DNA from: Thermotogaceae bacterium
Lineage (GTDB): Bacteria > Thermotogota > Thermotogae > Thermotogales > Thermotogaceae
Length of the DNA stretch: 64,000 bases
Assembly: GCA_027077795.1 (NCBI GenBank)
Contig: JALWTT010000009.1
Span: 62,001-126,000 of the forward strand
Reading direction: 5' to 3'
Position 1 is the stretch's first letter. Each line of letters begins with the position of its first letter. Position numbers and translations under genes: made by a program. The notes under the pieces were generated by a model. That model worked only from the letters and a program-made list of their open reading frames with translations, was not told the DNA's origin and searched no databases. Of this stretch, positions 1 to 8,278 are shown one piece after another.

Positions 1-1006
1 TTCTTTCAATTTTCAAACTTCTCTCCCAACCCTTAGAAGCGGCCTTTTTAACGGCTTCATACACCACTCTTTCCACAAGATTTGGGTCGGAGAATTTGAC
101 TTCAAGCTTCTGTGGATGAATGTTGACATCTATCTTTTCTGGGGGCGTTTCCACAAATATCACCCCAATAGGGTGCATTCCTTTCTGAAGAGCTTCCCCA
201 TATCCTCTCTCAAAAGCCCGAGAGATCTCAGGACTGAGAACACTCCTGCCGTTGACGAATACGTACTGGCCACTTCTACTTTTTCGCCAGACTCCCGGCC
301 TTGAGATAAGCCCCCGTATTTTCACCCAACTTGTGGAATCGTCTATCTCAAGCATTTCTCTAGCCCTTGCATCTGGCATGATCAGGGAAACGCGAGCTCT
401 CAGATCAGATGGAGGAGCGTTGTAAACCACTGTGCCATCTTTCCTGAAGGTGAAATGGATATCTGGTCTGGAAAGAATGAATTTTTGAACAGTTTCGATG
501 ACCATTCTTCCCTCAATAGACGCGGACTTTAAGAATTTTCTCCTCGCTGGCATGTTGAAGAACAAGTCTCTAATGATGACACTTGTTCCAAGATTCGATG
601 AAACTCTTTCAACACTGAGGACTTCTCCTCCCTCGACGACCACCTTGCTACCGAGCTTTTCTCCTTTTCTTCTGCTCACAACAGTGGCTCTGCTGACCCT
701 AACTATGGAGGAAAGTGCCTCACCTCGGAAACCATATGTGCTTATCCTGTACAGGTCCTCCAGGGAGTGCAACTTACTGGTCGTGTGAGGTTGAATGGCA
801 AGCAATATCTCATCTTCACTCATACCAGTTCCATCGTCGGACACCTTTATATATCCCTTTCCACCCTTTGTTATCTCTATATCCACCCTTTTTGCAAGGG
901 CATCAAGGGCATTTTCGACCAATTCTTTAACAACCGAAAAAGCGCCGACGACAACCTCGCCGGCGGCTATCTTCCTGACAACTTCGTCTGGCAACTTCTC
1001 TATCAT
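1..1006 (-). CDS. mutL: DNA mismatch repair protein MutL, N-terminal part (cut by window edge)
   Basis: This gene reads leftward off position 1; about 335 N-terminal residues are visible. MutL is the ATPase that links mismatch recognition by MutS to strand incision. The GHKL ATPase motifs are all visible in the translation: ELVENALDA (motif I, near residue 30), DDGTGM (motif II) and YGFRGEAL (motif III), followed by the S5-like transducer domain with GQYVFVNGR and NVHPQKLEVKF. The ATG at 1006 overlaps the stop of the upstream small gene in an ATGA, so translation is probably coupled. It is the last visible gene of the prs operon. The C-terminal dimerisation/endonuclease domain lies outside the window, so its metal-binding motif cannot be checked. 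Confidence 0.96.
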   Translation of the reverse strand, partial: MIEKLPDEVVRKIAAGEVVVGAFSVVKELVENALDALAKRVDIEITKGGKGYIKVSDDGTGMSEDEILLAIQPHTTSKLHSLEDLYRISTYGFRGEALSSIVRVSRATVVSRRKGEKLGSKVVVEGGEVLSVERVSSNLGTSVIIRDLFFNMPARRKFLKSASIEGRMVIETVQKFILSRPDIHFTFRKDGTVVYNAPPSDLRARVSLIMPDARAREMLEIDDSTSWVKIRGLISRPGVWRKSRSGQYVFVNGRSVLSPEISRAFERGYGEALQKGMHPIGVIFVETPPEKIDVNIHPQKLEVKFSDPNLVERVVYEAVKKAASKGWERSLKIER

Positions 1007-1224
1007 ATTCTCATCAGGTAACCGTGAGATTGTAAGATCTTCGCCATCATTTCCTTTGTCACCTTCTCATCTTCATATTCTACCTCCAAAGCTCTGGCAT
1101 CTAGATCTATCTCTACCTTCTCCACTCCGTCCATGCCAGCCAGAATTCCTCTGACCTTTTTGCCATCTTCTTCGCTTTCCATATTATCCACGGGGAAGTA
1201 CCTCAGTCTCTTCAAAATCTTCAC
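1003..1224 (-). CDS. Small HMA-like (ferredoxin-fold) protein without CxxC
   Basis: The product is 73 residues. From about residue 25 it reads like a heavy-metal-associated (HMA) beta-alpha-beta-beta-alpha-beta fold: VRGILAGMDGVEKVEIDLD, then a strand ALEVEYED, a helix KEMMAKILQSHG and a terminal strand. The metal-binding CxxC loop of copper chaperones is absent and the protein contains no cysteine, so metal transport is unlikely. Both ends overlap neighbours by ATGA (RluA-type gene upstream, mutL downstream), so it is expressed as part of the prs-mutL operon. Its function is unknown; the fold assignment is by pattern only. Confidence 0.8.
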   Translation of the reverse strand: MKILKRLRYFPVDNMESEEDGKKVRGILAGMDGVEKVEIDLDARALEVEYEDEKVTKEMMAKILQSHGYLMRI

Positions 1225-2111
1225 CTCCCGATCTTGAGTTTTGTTAGAACCATTCTCAAGTCCTCGGAAAGAGGAGCTTCCACTGTCAGTTTTTTTCCGG
1301 TGAGCGGATGAACGAATCCCAATTTAGTGCAGTGAAGAAACTGTCTCTTCAGACCATATCTCTTTGCGAAAATCCTGTTGAACGATTTTTCACCGTATTT
1401 GTTGTCACCAACGACATGATGCTTTATCATGGAAAAATGCCTTCTGATCTGATGCTTTCTCCCAGTTTCTATGGTCACTCTAACATAAGATACCTCGTTT
1501 CCCCTGTGAATCACCTCGTAACTGGTTACAGCCTCTTGTCCATCCAGGGGTATATCTATAACCCCACTTGGCTTTGTAGCTCCTCTAACGAGCGAAAGAT
1601 ACTCCTTTTTCACCAACCTCTTTTTGAAAAGTTCCGTTAAAATTCTAGCGGTGTCTTTGTCCTTGGCAACCATCAGAGCTCCTGATGTGTTCAAATCCAG
1701 TCTATGAACAAGGTGCGGTTCAAATCCCCTTTCATTTCCATAATACATCAATCCCTCTATCAACGTGGCGACATGTATATTCTTTCCAGGGTGAAGTGCA
1801 ACACCTGCAGGTTTGTTCAAGATCATTATCCTGTCATCCTCGTACAATATATTCAGTGGGATTTCTTGCGGCTCAAGGTTGTTCTCTTTCCGCCTTTCAA
1901 ACCTTTCAAGATCCACATAGCGTATCTCGACCACATCACCTTTTTCCAATCTGAAAGAATTCTCCCTCACCCTTTTCCCATTAACGTAAACCTTTCCCTT
2001 TCTTATGAATTTATAAACAGCAGAAAGGGGGATCCTCTGGAGATTTCTCCTCAAGAACCTATCGAGTCTCGAGTAATAATTTGATCTCCTCACCTTTGCC
2101 TTCCACATCAT
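1221..2111 (-). CDS. RluA-family 23S rRNA pseudouridine synthase
   Basis: The 296-residue product has an N-terminal S4 RNA-binding domain (about residues 10-70, with [10 protein letters not shown] and [10 protein letters not shown]) and a C-terminal pseudouridine synthase domain of the RluA/RluC/RluD group. The catalytic motif [16 protein letters not shown] carries the invariant aspartate that attacks uridine C6. The family isomerises specific uridines of large-subunit rRNA; the exact target site cannot be told from sequence alone, so no symbol is given. Length is normal for the family. It overlaps prs upstream and the HMA-like gene downstream by four bases each. Confidence 0.92.
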   Translation of the reverse strand: MMWKAKVRRSNYYSRLDRFLRRNLQRIPLSAVYKFIRKGKVYVNGKRVRENSFRLEKGDVVEIRYVDLERFERRKENNLEPQEIPLNILYEDDRIMILNKPAGVALHPGKNIHVATLIEGLMYYGNERGFEPHLVHRLDLNTSGALMVAKDKDTARILTELFKKRLVKKEYLSLVRGATKPSGVIDIPLDGQEAVTSYEVIHRGNEVSYVRVTIETGRKHQIRRHFSMIKHHVVGDNKYGEKSFNRIFAKRYGLKRQFLHCTKLGFVHPLTGKKLTVEAPLSEDLRMVLTKLKIGR

Positions 2112-3049
2112 CTGAAAAGCACACTCACCGAGAGATTCTTTCTGATCCTCATAATCGTTTCTCCTAGTAGTGGAGCAACGCTTAACACCTCAAACTTCTC
2201 TGGAAGCGATTCTTGGTATATCGTATCCGTAACGAAAACCTTCTCTATAGGTGAATTCATTATCCTTTCTTTAGCATCCTGCGAGAGGACAGGATGCGTT
2301 GCACATGCGATCACCCTTCTTGCCCCATTTTTAAGTAAGGCTTTTGCACCTTCAACAAGAGATCTTCCGGTATCGATTATGTCATCGAAAAGGACCGCCG
2401 TCATACCTTCTATCTCACCGATTATATGCATAACTTCAGCGATGTTATCCTTTGGTCTTCTCTTGTCCAGAATTGCCAGGGGAGCTCCTATTTTCTCAGC
2501 GAACTTTCTCGCTCTCTTCACACCCCCAACGTCCGGTGAAACAACCACTACGTCCTTGTATCCCAGCGATTTTATCTTCTCAGCGAAAACGGGGAAACTC
2601 CACAGGTTGTCCACCGGTATATCGAAAAAGCCCTGTATCTGTTCAGCGTGAAGATCTATGGTTATGATCCTGTTAGCGCCAGCTACAGTTAATAGGTTTG
2701 CCACCAGCTTGGCACTTATCGGATCTCTTCCACGGGCTTTCCTGTCTTGCCTCGCGTATCCGTAATACGGCATGACTATGGCTATTCTGTTTGCTGAAGC
2801 TCTTCTAAAAGCGTCTATCATTATCAAAAGTTCCATGAAGTTGTCATTCACCGGCGGAGACGTCGGTTGGATTATGTAAACGTCATGCCCTCTAACTGTC
2901 TCCGCTATTCTTATGTTTATCTCACCATCGGCGAACCTTCCAACCTCGATTTTCCCGAGGTCTACCCCTATGTAACTGGCTATTCTCTCGGCCAAAGCTC
3001 TGTTGGAGCTTCCGGAAAATACCTTCAGCTCGCTCGCCTGGGAATACAC
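2108..3049 (-). CDS. prs: Ribose-phosphate pyrophosphokinase (PRPP synthetase)
   Basis: The 313-residue product transfers pyrophosphate from ATP to ribose 5-phosphate, giving PRPP for nucleotide, histidine and tryptophan synthesis. Visible signatures are the N-terminal [14 protein letters not shown], the ATP/metal loop [17 protein letters not shown], the class motif [33 protein letters not shown] and the PRPP-binding loop [11 protein letters not shown]. These fit a class I enzyme of normal length. The start is GTG at 3049, eight bases after GGAGG. It is the first gene of a coupled prs-pseudouridine synthase-HMA-like-mutL operon. Confidence 0.97.
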   Translation of the reverse strand: MYSQASELKVFSGSSNRALAERIASYIGVDLGKIEVGRFADGEINIRIAETVRGHDVYIIQPTSPPVNDNFMELLIMIDAFRRASANRIAIVMPYYGYARQDRKARGRDPISAKLVANLLTVAGANRIITIDLHAEQIQGFFDIPVDNLWSFPVFAEKIKSLGYKDVVVVSPDVGGVKRARKFAEKIGAPLAILDKRRPKDNIAEVMHIIGEIEGMTAVLFDDIIDTGRSLVEGAKALLKNGARRVIACATHPVLSQDAKERIMNSPIEKVFVTDTIYQESLPEKFEVLSVAPLLGETIMRIRKNLSVSVLFR

Positions 3050-3082
3050 CCATTTCCCCTCCCTCTGGAATCATATCATAAC

Positions 3083-3110
3083 GAACCCCGCCCTTGTGTG
3101 GGCGGGGTTC
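3083..3110 (-). terminator. Rho-independent terminator after the cold-shock gene
   Basis: An 11-bp perfect stem (gaaccccgccc / gggcggggttc) with a 6-base loop lies between the cold-shock gene stop and the prs start. The downstream T-run on the minus strand is weak (GTTATG), so some readthrough into prs is possible. Confidence 0.7.
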
Positions 3111-3129
3111 GAATTTTGCCCTGAGCTAT

Positions 3130-3330
3130 TCAGCCCAAGACCCTGACGTTGGATGCCTGTGGGCCTTTCCTACCGTCGACAACTTCGAACTCAACGCTTT
3201 GGCCCTGCTCAAGGGTTTTGAAGCCATCCATCTGGATAGCAGACCAATGGACAAATATGTCCTCCCCGTCTTCCTTGGTTATAAACCCGTACCCCTTCTT
3301 GGGGTCAAACCATTTTACAGTACCCTTCAT
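3130..3330 (-). CDS. csp: Cold-shock protein (CspA family)
   Basis: The 66-residue single-domain OB-fold protein starts [20 protein letters not shown]1 (KGYGFI) and RNP2 (DIFVHW) are intact, so it should bind single-stranded RNA and DNA and act as an RNA chaperone. The start was set at the ATG at 3330, directly behind AAGGAGGAG; a longer frame upstream adds 11 residues that are not family-like. The gene has its own consensus-like promoter and is followed by a GC-rich hairpin, so it is probably monocistronic although flanked by same-strand genes. Confidence 0.96.
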   Translation of the reverse strand: MKGTVKWFDPKKGYGFITKEDGEDIFVHWSAIQMDGFKTLEQGQSVEFEVVDGRKGPQASNVRVLG

Positions 3331-3375
3331 GCTAACTCCTCCTTGCAACTTACTAGCCCCCAATGGGCCGATCCT

Positions 3376-3404
3376 AGAATACGCCCTTTGATATCAAAAG
3401 TCAA
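3376..3404 (-). promoter_or_regulatory. Cold-shock gene promoter with palindromic spacer
   Basis: On the minus strand TTGACT (3404-3399) and TATTCT (3381-3376) are separated by exactly 17 bases. The -35 box lies inside the 3' end of thrC. The spacer contains the perfect 12-base palindrome TTTGATATCAAA (3387-3398), a possible operator. Confidence 0.6.
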
Positions 3405-4629
3405 ACACCTTTTTGAGGTAATCTAAAACGTCTTCTTCGTTTGGAGAAACAGGTGTTATATCGAACTTCTTCTCAAGAGCTCTTATGTCTTTTAAACCGT
3501 TTCCCGTTACGGCTATCACAACTACATCATCTTTTCCTACCTTTCCAATTTTCAAAAGCTTTTTCAAACCAGCATACGGTGCGGCTCCTGCGGGTTCTGC
3601 AAAAACCCCCATTTCGGAAGCCAACTCAACCTGAGCCTCTATTATCTCTTCGTCAGATACCGACACATAAAATCCACCACTGGCCTTAACATATCTACAT
3701 GCTTTCACAACATCCCTCGGTTTTCCAACGGCTATGGAATCGGCTATAGTACTCGCTTCCATATCTATGGGTTCGAACGGTTCCCCTTTGTCAAATACCT
3801 TTTTAACCGCATCAGCACCCTCCGCTTGAACTCCTATTATCTTTGGGACTCTATCTATGAGTTCAACTTTGTACATGTCGTAGAATCCCTTGTATATGCC
3901 ACTTATAACCGTTCCATCTCCAACACCAACAAGAACATAATCCGGAACTTCGTACCCCATCTGAACGGCTATCTCCATGGCACCCGTTTTTTTACCTTCA
4001 AGAAGATATGGGTTTATTGCACTGTTCCTGCTGTACCATCCCATCTTTTCTCCCACCTTCATCGATATGTCAAATGCCTGGTCATAGGATCCATCTATAG
4101 CTACAAGAGTTGCTCCAAAAACCTTTATTTGCACTATTTTCGGCCTAGGAGCTCTGACTGGAACAAAGATCACGGACTTCAAATGGGGTGTAGCTGCTGT
4201 TAGTCCTGAGAGGGACGAAGCGGCATTTCCAGTGGATGCGGCATATATAATTTTGTAGCCTTTTTCGGTTGCTTTGGCTATTGCCATAGCAGACGCCCTA
4301 TCTTTGTATGAAGCTGTTGGATTCACCCCATCGTATTTGACTAAAAACCGATTTAACCCCAATTTCTCGGCGGTGTTTGGAAACTCGTAAAGAGGTGTTC
4401 CTCCAACTTTAAGAGGAACCTTGTAATAGTCCTTTGGAAGGGGAAGAAGCTTTTCAAACTGGAACATATCCGCTTCTGGCGAAAATTCCTCCCTGGAGAC
4501 CTTTATCTCATCGTAATCGAAGATAACCTCAAGCGTCCCTTTCCTAGGTCCACACTTTGGACACGTGTATTCAACCTCGCTTGGATCGTAAACGGTTCCA
4601 CAACTTATGCACCTGAGTTTGTACCTCAT
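3394..4629 (-). CDS. thrC: Threonine synthase
   Basis: The product converts O-phosphohomoserine to threonine with pyridoxal phosphate. It begins with a zinc-ribbon (CISCG ... CPKCG), as in the long-type archaeal/thermophile enzymes, followed by the fold-type II PLP domain with the lysine motif NPTASYKDRASA and the phosphate loop around AASTGNAASSL. About 411 residues, normal length. The ATG at 4629 overlaps the stop of the upstream gene in an ATGA; an alternative ATG at 4635 lies closer to the GGAGG. Coupling to an uncertain DHOD-like oxidoreductase upstream is not a standard threonine operon. Confidence 0.95.
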   Translation of the reverse strand: MRYKLRCISCGTVYDPSEVEYTCPKCGPRKGTLEVIFDYDEIKVSREEFSPEADMFQFEKLLPLPKDYYKVPLKVGGTPLYEFPNTAEKLGLNRFLVKYDGVNPTASYKDRASAMAIAKATEKGYKIIYAASTGNAASSLSGLTAATPHLKSVIFVPVRAPRPKIVQIKVFGATLVAIDGSYDQAFDISMKVGEKMGWYSRNSAINPYLLEGKKTGAMEIAVQMGYEVPDYVLVGVGDGTVISGIYKGFYDMYKVELIDRVPKIIGVQAEGADAVKKVFDKGEPFEPIDMEASTIADSIAVGKPRDVVKACRYVKASGGFYVSVSDEEIIEAQVELASEMGVFAEPAGAAPYAGLKKLLKIGKVGKDDVVVIAVTGNGLKDIRALEKKFDITPVSPNEEDVLDYLKKVFDF

Positions 4630-5735
4630 CTCCATTTCCCCTCCACCGGCATGACGCCACTTATTGCATTGACAGGACATCTAGTTTGACAGAGTCCACA
4701 TCCAAAACATTTGTTTTCATCAACTGTGACCATTTTTGCTTCCTTATCTACCCAAATGGCCCAATATGGGCAGACCCATTCACAAATCTTGCAGAAAGTA
4801 CATTTATCAAGGTCAACCTTTGGATGATCCGGTTCGTATTTGACATCCCACTCGAGTTCTGTATCTATCACTTCCTCAACAGAGCTGAATCCGTATTTTT
4901 GCAGGGCTCTAGGTAAGGAATCAACTATTCTCTTGTATATATCCTTTCCCTGTATGAGTGCAGATGACAAGAGCTGAACTGCCTTTGCTCCAGCCAGGAG
5001 GAATTCAATGACATCATCCGCCGTTGATATCCCGCCAACGCCTATAACATCTATTCCCTCAACCGCATGACTCACTTCGTAGACTATCGCTAAAGCGAGC
5101 GGTTTTATATAAGGCCCGCTCACCCAAACATATCCATCCTTCCCCCCAAAAACTATCCGTTTTCCATTGGGATCTACTTTCAACGTAGGCCCAAGAGAAT
5201 TTATAGCCACAACCCCGTTTGCACCGTTATTCCTTGCGACTTTTGCAAATCCAACTCTATCTGGAATGTGAGGGCTCATCTTCATAAATATGGGCTTGTT
5301 TGTTTTCTTCCTTATCGTTGCCACTACCTCACCTATAACCGAGAGGTCTTTTCCGACGTAATGTGTTGATATCTCGAAACCATCTGCAAACTCGTCAAGC
5401 TTTGGGATGAGTTGCTCCATATCCTCCTTGGTGTATCCGACACTCACGATCAGCGGAACTTTAATCTCCTTTCTGAGTCTTGGAAGTATCTCGTTTATCC
5501 ACTTTTCCGGTGGGAGTTCGCTCCACAACTCCGCATTCATGACATAACTCGTTCCCCCACCGATGCACGGTCTTGGAACCTCTGCTGCCTTCGTGGATAT
5601 AGTCTTGGTGACTATTCCACCCACACCCAAGCGTTCTATGTAGAGTATCTTCTCGTCATCACCGACCAGTGGTCCGGATGCAGGCATCACGGGATTTTTA
5701 AGTTCGATCCCGGCTATACTAGTTCTCAGATCCAC
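4626..5735 (-). CDS. Dihydroorotate/dihydropyrimidine dehydrogenase-like flavoprotein with two [4Fe-4S] motifs
   Basis: The 369-residue product has an FMN-binding TIM barrel of the DHOD/PreA type (about residues 1-295: NPVMPASGP near the start, FMKMSPH, VVAINSLG, IGVGGIST, AKAVQLLSS) and a C-terminal ferredoxin domain with CTFCKICEWVCP and CFGCGLCQTRCP. This arrangement resembles the PreA subunit of bacterial dihydropyrimidine dehydrogenase. In place of the DHOD active-site loop N-x-S-C-P-N the protein reads EISTHYVGKD, so the usual catalytic cysteine is absent and the substrate is uncertain. The GTG start at 5735 lies eight bases after GGAGG. It is coupled to thrC downstream; no PreT or PyrK partner is adjacent. 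Confidence 0.85.
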   Translation of the reverse strand: MDLRTSIAGIELKNPVMPASGPLVGDDEKILYIERLGVGGIVTKTISTKAAEVPRPCIGGGTSYVMNAELWSELPPEKWINEILPRLRKEIKVPLIVSVGYTKEDMEQLIPKLDEFADGFEISTHYVGKDLSVIGEVVATIRKKTNKPIFMKMSPHIPDRVGFAKVARNNGANGVVAINSLGPTLKVDPNGKRIVFGGKDGYVWVSGPYIKPLALAIVYEVSHAVEGIDVIGVGGISTADDVIEFLLAGAKAVQLLSSALIQGKDIYKRIVDSLPRALQKYGFSSVEEVIDTELEWDVKYEPDHPKVDLDKCTFCKICEWVCPYWAIWVDKEAKMVTVDENKCFGCGLCQTRCPVNAISGVMPVEGKWR

Positions 5736-5800
5736 AACACATCCCTCCTATCGCTTTTGGTAAAGGAGTATAAAACTCAGGAGCCTAACACACAAAATTT

Positions 5801-6322
5801 TCACCAGCTTGATGGGAAGTATCCCGCAAAATACCTTGATAAAGCGTGAAGTATATTTGACATCTCGTCATGAGGGTATCTTCTCAAAAGAAGAGCCCTG
5901 TCCTGAGAAGCCATCGATAGGACCTCGAAAACCCCTCCGATTTCTTCCGGTACCACGATATCTCCGACCCAATCTGTGAGCATGACGGCTCCTCTGAGTC
6001 CTTCGCACATCAGCAACTCCTCTATCCTCATTTTGGAAATCTTTGAGAACAACTCCGTAGCTGCGGCGGATATGGCGAATGTAACCTTGGGATGATTTGG
6101 AAAATCCTCCTTCAGCTTAAACGATATGGAGGCGAAGTGTTCTGGTTTTGCCGATTCAACTGTGTGCCTATACTCCTCAACAACTCCCATTATCGTTTTG
6201 TAATTCTCCCCTTTCTTTCTCTCGGGGATCACCGCTCCGATGCCGACCTTTCCATTCTCCTCCAGGGTGAGGATGACATACTCCCCGTTTTCGTATCTCT
6301 CGAGATTGTAGAAAAACTTCAC
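5801..6322 (-). CDS. Conserved-looking protein resembling an enolase-superfamily capping domain
   Basis: The 173-residue product was not recognised with certainty. The stretch VILTLEENGKVGIGAVIPE and, later, PKVTFAISAAATELFSKI resemble the N-terminal capping domain of dipeptide epimerase/muconate-type enzymes (a strand-turn-strand giving G-x-G-A-x-P, then a helix AxxAAxEL). No TIM barrel or metal ligands follow, and the remaining 60 residues look like a short alpha/beta tail. It has no signal peptide or membrane span. The ATG overlaps the nfeD stop by ATGA, and a 66-base gap separates it from the next gene. It is the last gene of the 10.5-5.8 kb operon. Confidence 0.75.
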   Translation of the reverse strand: MKFFYNLERYENGEYVILTLEENGKVGIGAVIPERKKGENYKTIMGVVEEYRHTVESAKPEHFASISFKLKEDFPNHPKVTFAISAAATELFSKISKMRIEELLMCEGLRGAVMLTDWVGDIVVPEEIGGVFEVLSMASQDRALLLRRYPHDEMSNILHALSRYFAGYFPSSW

Positions 6323-6753
6323 TGTTTCACCTCCACCTTTTCAACCACTAAGTGTGCCCCCTCAACCTTTATTATCCTTACTTTCTCTCCTTCCTCTATA
6401 ACAGTAGAGTCATCCTTTGAAAACGCCCTCCACATATCGCCGTTGATTTTCACAATTCCCTTCCCAGATAGGTTGTTTATCGTTTCAACAACAACAGCTT
6501 CCTTTCCAACTATATCTTCCACGTTTATCTTTCTCGGTGATTCGGGTTTCTGAATCCTCTTAGCAATGGGCCTGGTCAAAGCCAGGAGAACAGCGGACGA
6601 GATGAGGAATATGGATAGCTGCCAGAGAAAGCCCAGCCAAACGGAAGATACTGCGGCGATGAAAGCCCCTATTCCAAACCACATGTAGAAAAAGGTCGGT
6701 GTGGTTATCTCTATGATAAAGAAGACCACCCCTATTACTATCCAGCTGATCAT
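6319..6753 (-). CDS. NfeD-like membrane protein (short form)
   Basis: The 144-residue product has two or three N-terminal membrane segments (residues about 1-60: ISWIVIGVVFFIIEI, MWFGIGAFIAAVSSVWLGF, LSIFLISSAVLLAL) and a C-terminal OB-fold domain (GKEAVVVETINNLSGKGIVKING ... AHLVVEKVEV). Short NfeD proteins usually partner with SPFH/flotillin proteins; no such gene is adjacent, so the partner must be elsewhere. The ATG sits behind GGGGGTGA, which also contains the stop of the radical SAM gene. Confidence 0.88.
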   Translation of the reverse strand: MISWIVIGVVFFIIEITTPTFFYMWFGIGAFIAAVSSVWLGFLWQLSIFLISSAVLLALTRPIAKRIQKPESPRKINVEDIVGKEAVVVETINNLSGKGIVKINGDMWRAFSKDDSTVIEEGEKVRIIKVEGAHLVVEKVEVKQ

Positions 6754-6757
6754 CTGA

Positions 6758-7762
6758 TCACCCCCAATTCTCTATACGAGATACACCCTCTTCTCTTTTG
6801 ATAGTGCATATAGGGATATCTACATTCTTGACACTTCCGTACCTATGATAAGCCACCGCCTTACAACCTCCACCACAGAGGTCCTTAAACTTGCATCTTT
6901 CACATGGAGGAGGTGTTGGAAAAACTTTCTCTCTGTCAAAGGTATGCCATATCTCACTGAAAGGTTTTTCTCTCACGTTCCCCATGTAGAATTCTCTGCT
7001 ATACCTGAAATGGCCACACGGAACCACCCAGCCGTTTGCCAATATAGAGGCGTGTGTCAGGCCAGCTGTACAGAGATCTCCGGTGATATTCTCCTCAACG
7101 TAAAATGTTATTTCCCCTTCGTAAATCTTTATGAGTTTTCTGATATGCCTTATAGCTTCTATCCACTCCAGGTCACTCATATCCAACTTATCCTTGTTTA
7201 AAGCTCCTCTTCCAACTGGAACAAACCTGTCTACGTATATCTTCCTCGCTCCTAAACTTCTCGCTAGATCTATAATATCCTCGAATCTTCTCCAATTTCT
7301 CCTGTTTATCACATTTAGAATCACCGGGTCAAAACCTTCATCGATGAGAAGCTTTATACCGTTTATGGCTTTCTCAAAAGATCCCTTGCCTCTAACAAAA
7401 TCGTTCGTTTCAGGATCTGGCCCGTCCAAAGAAACTCCTATCATCACCTCGGGATTCGATTCTTTCAATTTCTTCACCGTGTCTTCCTCTAGCAAAGTAC
7501 CATTCGTGTTCACCATCACCCTTAAGCCAATGCTTCTGGCATACTTCAGGAGATCGTACAGATCAGGTCTGAGAAGAGGTTCTCCACCTACTATGTCCAG
7601 CGCCCATATCCCCAGGTTTTTCAAATCATCCATGAGGTCTTTTATTTCCCCTGTGGAGAGTTCAAAAGGGGCCTTTTGGCCAGCTTCGCAATAGCAATGT
7701 ATACATCTTAAATTGCAAGCCAATGTTATCTCGAATTCCACAACCCGCGGCGGGTTTCTCAA
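6758..7762 (-). CDS. Radical SAM protein with SPASM domain
   Basis: The 334-residue product carries the SAM-binding cluster motif CNLRCIHC near residue 16 and a C-terminal SPASM-type cysteine set: LCTAG, VVPCGHF, CERCKFKDLCGGGC and a last cysteine in IPICTIKR, enough for two auxiliary iron-sulfur clusters. SPASM enzymes modify peptides or act in cofactor maturation (PqqE, NirJ/AhbD, sulfatase maturases). No small peptide substrate gene is evident nearby and no haem or PQQ genes are adjacent, so the substrate is unknown. Translation probably starts at TTG 7762, eight bases after GGAGG. It lies in an operon with RNase HI and NfeD. Confidence 0.92.
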   Translation of the reverse strand: MRNPPRVVEFEITLACNLRCIHCYCEAGQKAPFELSTGEIKDLMDDLKNLGIWALDIVGGEPLLRPDLYDLLKYARSIGLRVMVNTNGTLLEEDTVKKLKESNPEVMIGVSLDGPDPETNDFVRGKGSFEKAINGIKLLIDEGFDPVILNVINRRNWRRFEDIIDLARSLGARKIYVDRFVPVGRGALNKDKLDMSDLEWIEAIRHIRKLIKIYEGEITFYVEENITGDLCTAGLTHASILANGWVVPCGHFRYSREFYMGNVREKPFSEIWHTFDREKVFPTPPPCERCKFKDLCGGGCKAVAYHRYGSVKNVDIPICTIKREEGVSRIENWG

Positions 7763-7785
7763 AGACTGTCACCTCCCAAAAAATA

Positions 7786-8268
7786 TTACCAGGAATTCGC
7801 CAATTTGTGTGCTCTCTCGTTTTCCAATTCCGGTATCCATCTGATCTCCCACCTTTTGAATCTTCCGAGAAGTTCTAAAACCTCCCACTTCAATTGCTTT
7901 AACTCTTTACTTTTGGTTTTCCACCTTCCATTCACTTGCTCAACAACAAGTGTTGAATCGCCATAAGCCTTCACCGCGAGAGCTCCCATCTTTCTGGCAA
8001 CCTTAAGCGCTTCTATGAGAGCTAGATACTCCGCCATGTTGTTTGTCCCATTGCCAACCTCTTTTGAGATCTCCTCGACATTTCCGCAGCACTTAACAAC
8101 GGCTCCTATACGCATCTTTCCCGGATTCGGTTTTGCGGAACCGTCAAAGTATATCTCCGCCATCTTTTCACAAGATTCCACTATTTCATCCCAATTCCGC
8201 AGGATTTCAAAGGCGACCTGTTTGTCAAGATCGGCGACGAGCCTCTTGAGAGTTTCCCTTGGATCCAT
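7786..8268 (-). CDS. rnhA: Ribonuclease HI with an N-terminal extension
   Basis: The 160-residue product has about 34 unrecognised N-terminal residues (KRLVADLDKQVAFEILRNW) followed by a complete RNase H fold: FDGSAKPNPG (first Asp), NNMAEYLALIEAL (Glu) and YGDSTLVVEQVNG (second Asp). At the fourth catalytic position the usual N-E-x-A-D is NERAH, so Asp is replaced by His. The enzyme degrades RNA in RNA-DNA hybrids. The ATG at 8268 was preferred over GTG 8277 because AGGTGA lies five bases before it. The extension is not the Caulimovirus-type hybrid-binding domain as far as can be seen. Confidence 0.9.
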   Translation of the reverse strand: MDPRETLKRLVADLDKQVAFEILRNWDEIVESCEKMAEIYFDGSAKPNPGKMRIGAVVKCCGNVEEISKEVGNGTNNMAEYLALIEALKVARKMGALAVKAYGDSTLVVEQVNGRWKTKSKELKQLKWEVLELLGRFKRWEIRWIPELENERAHKLANSW

Positions 8269-8278
8269 ACAGGTCACC

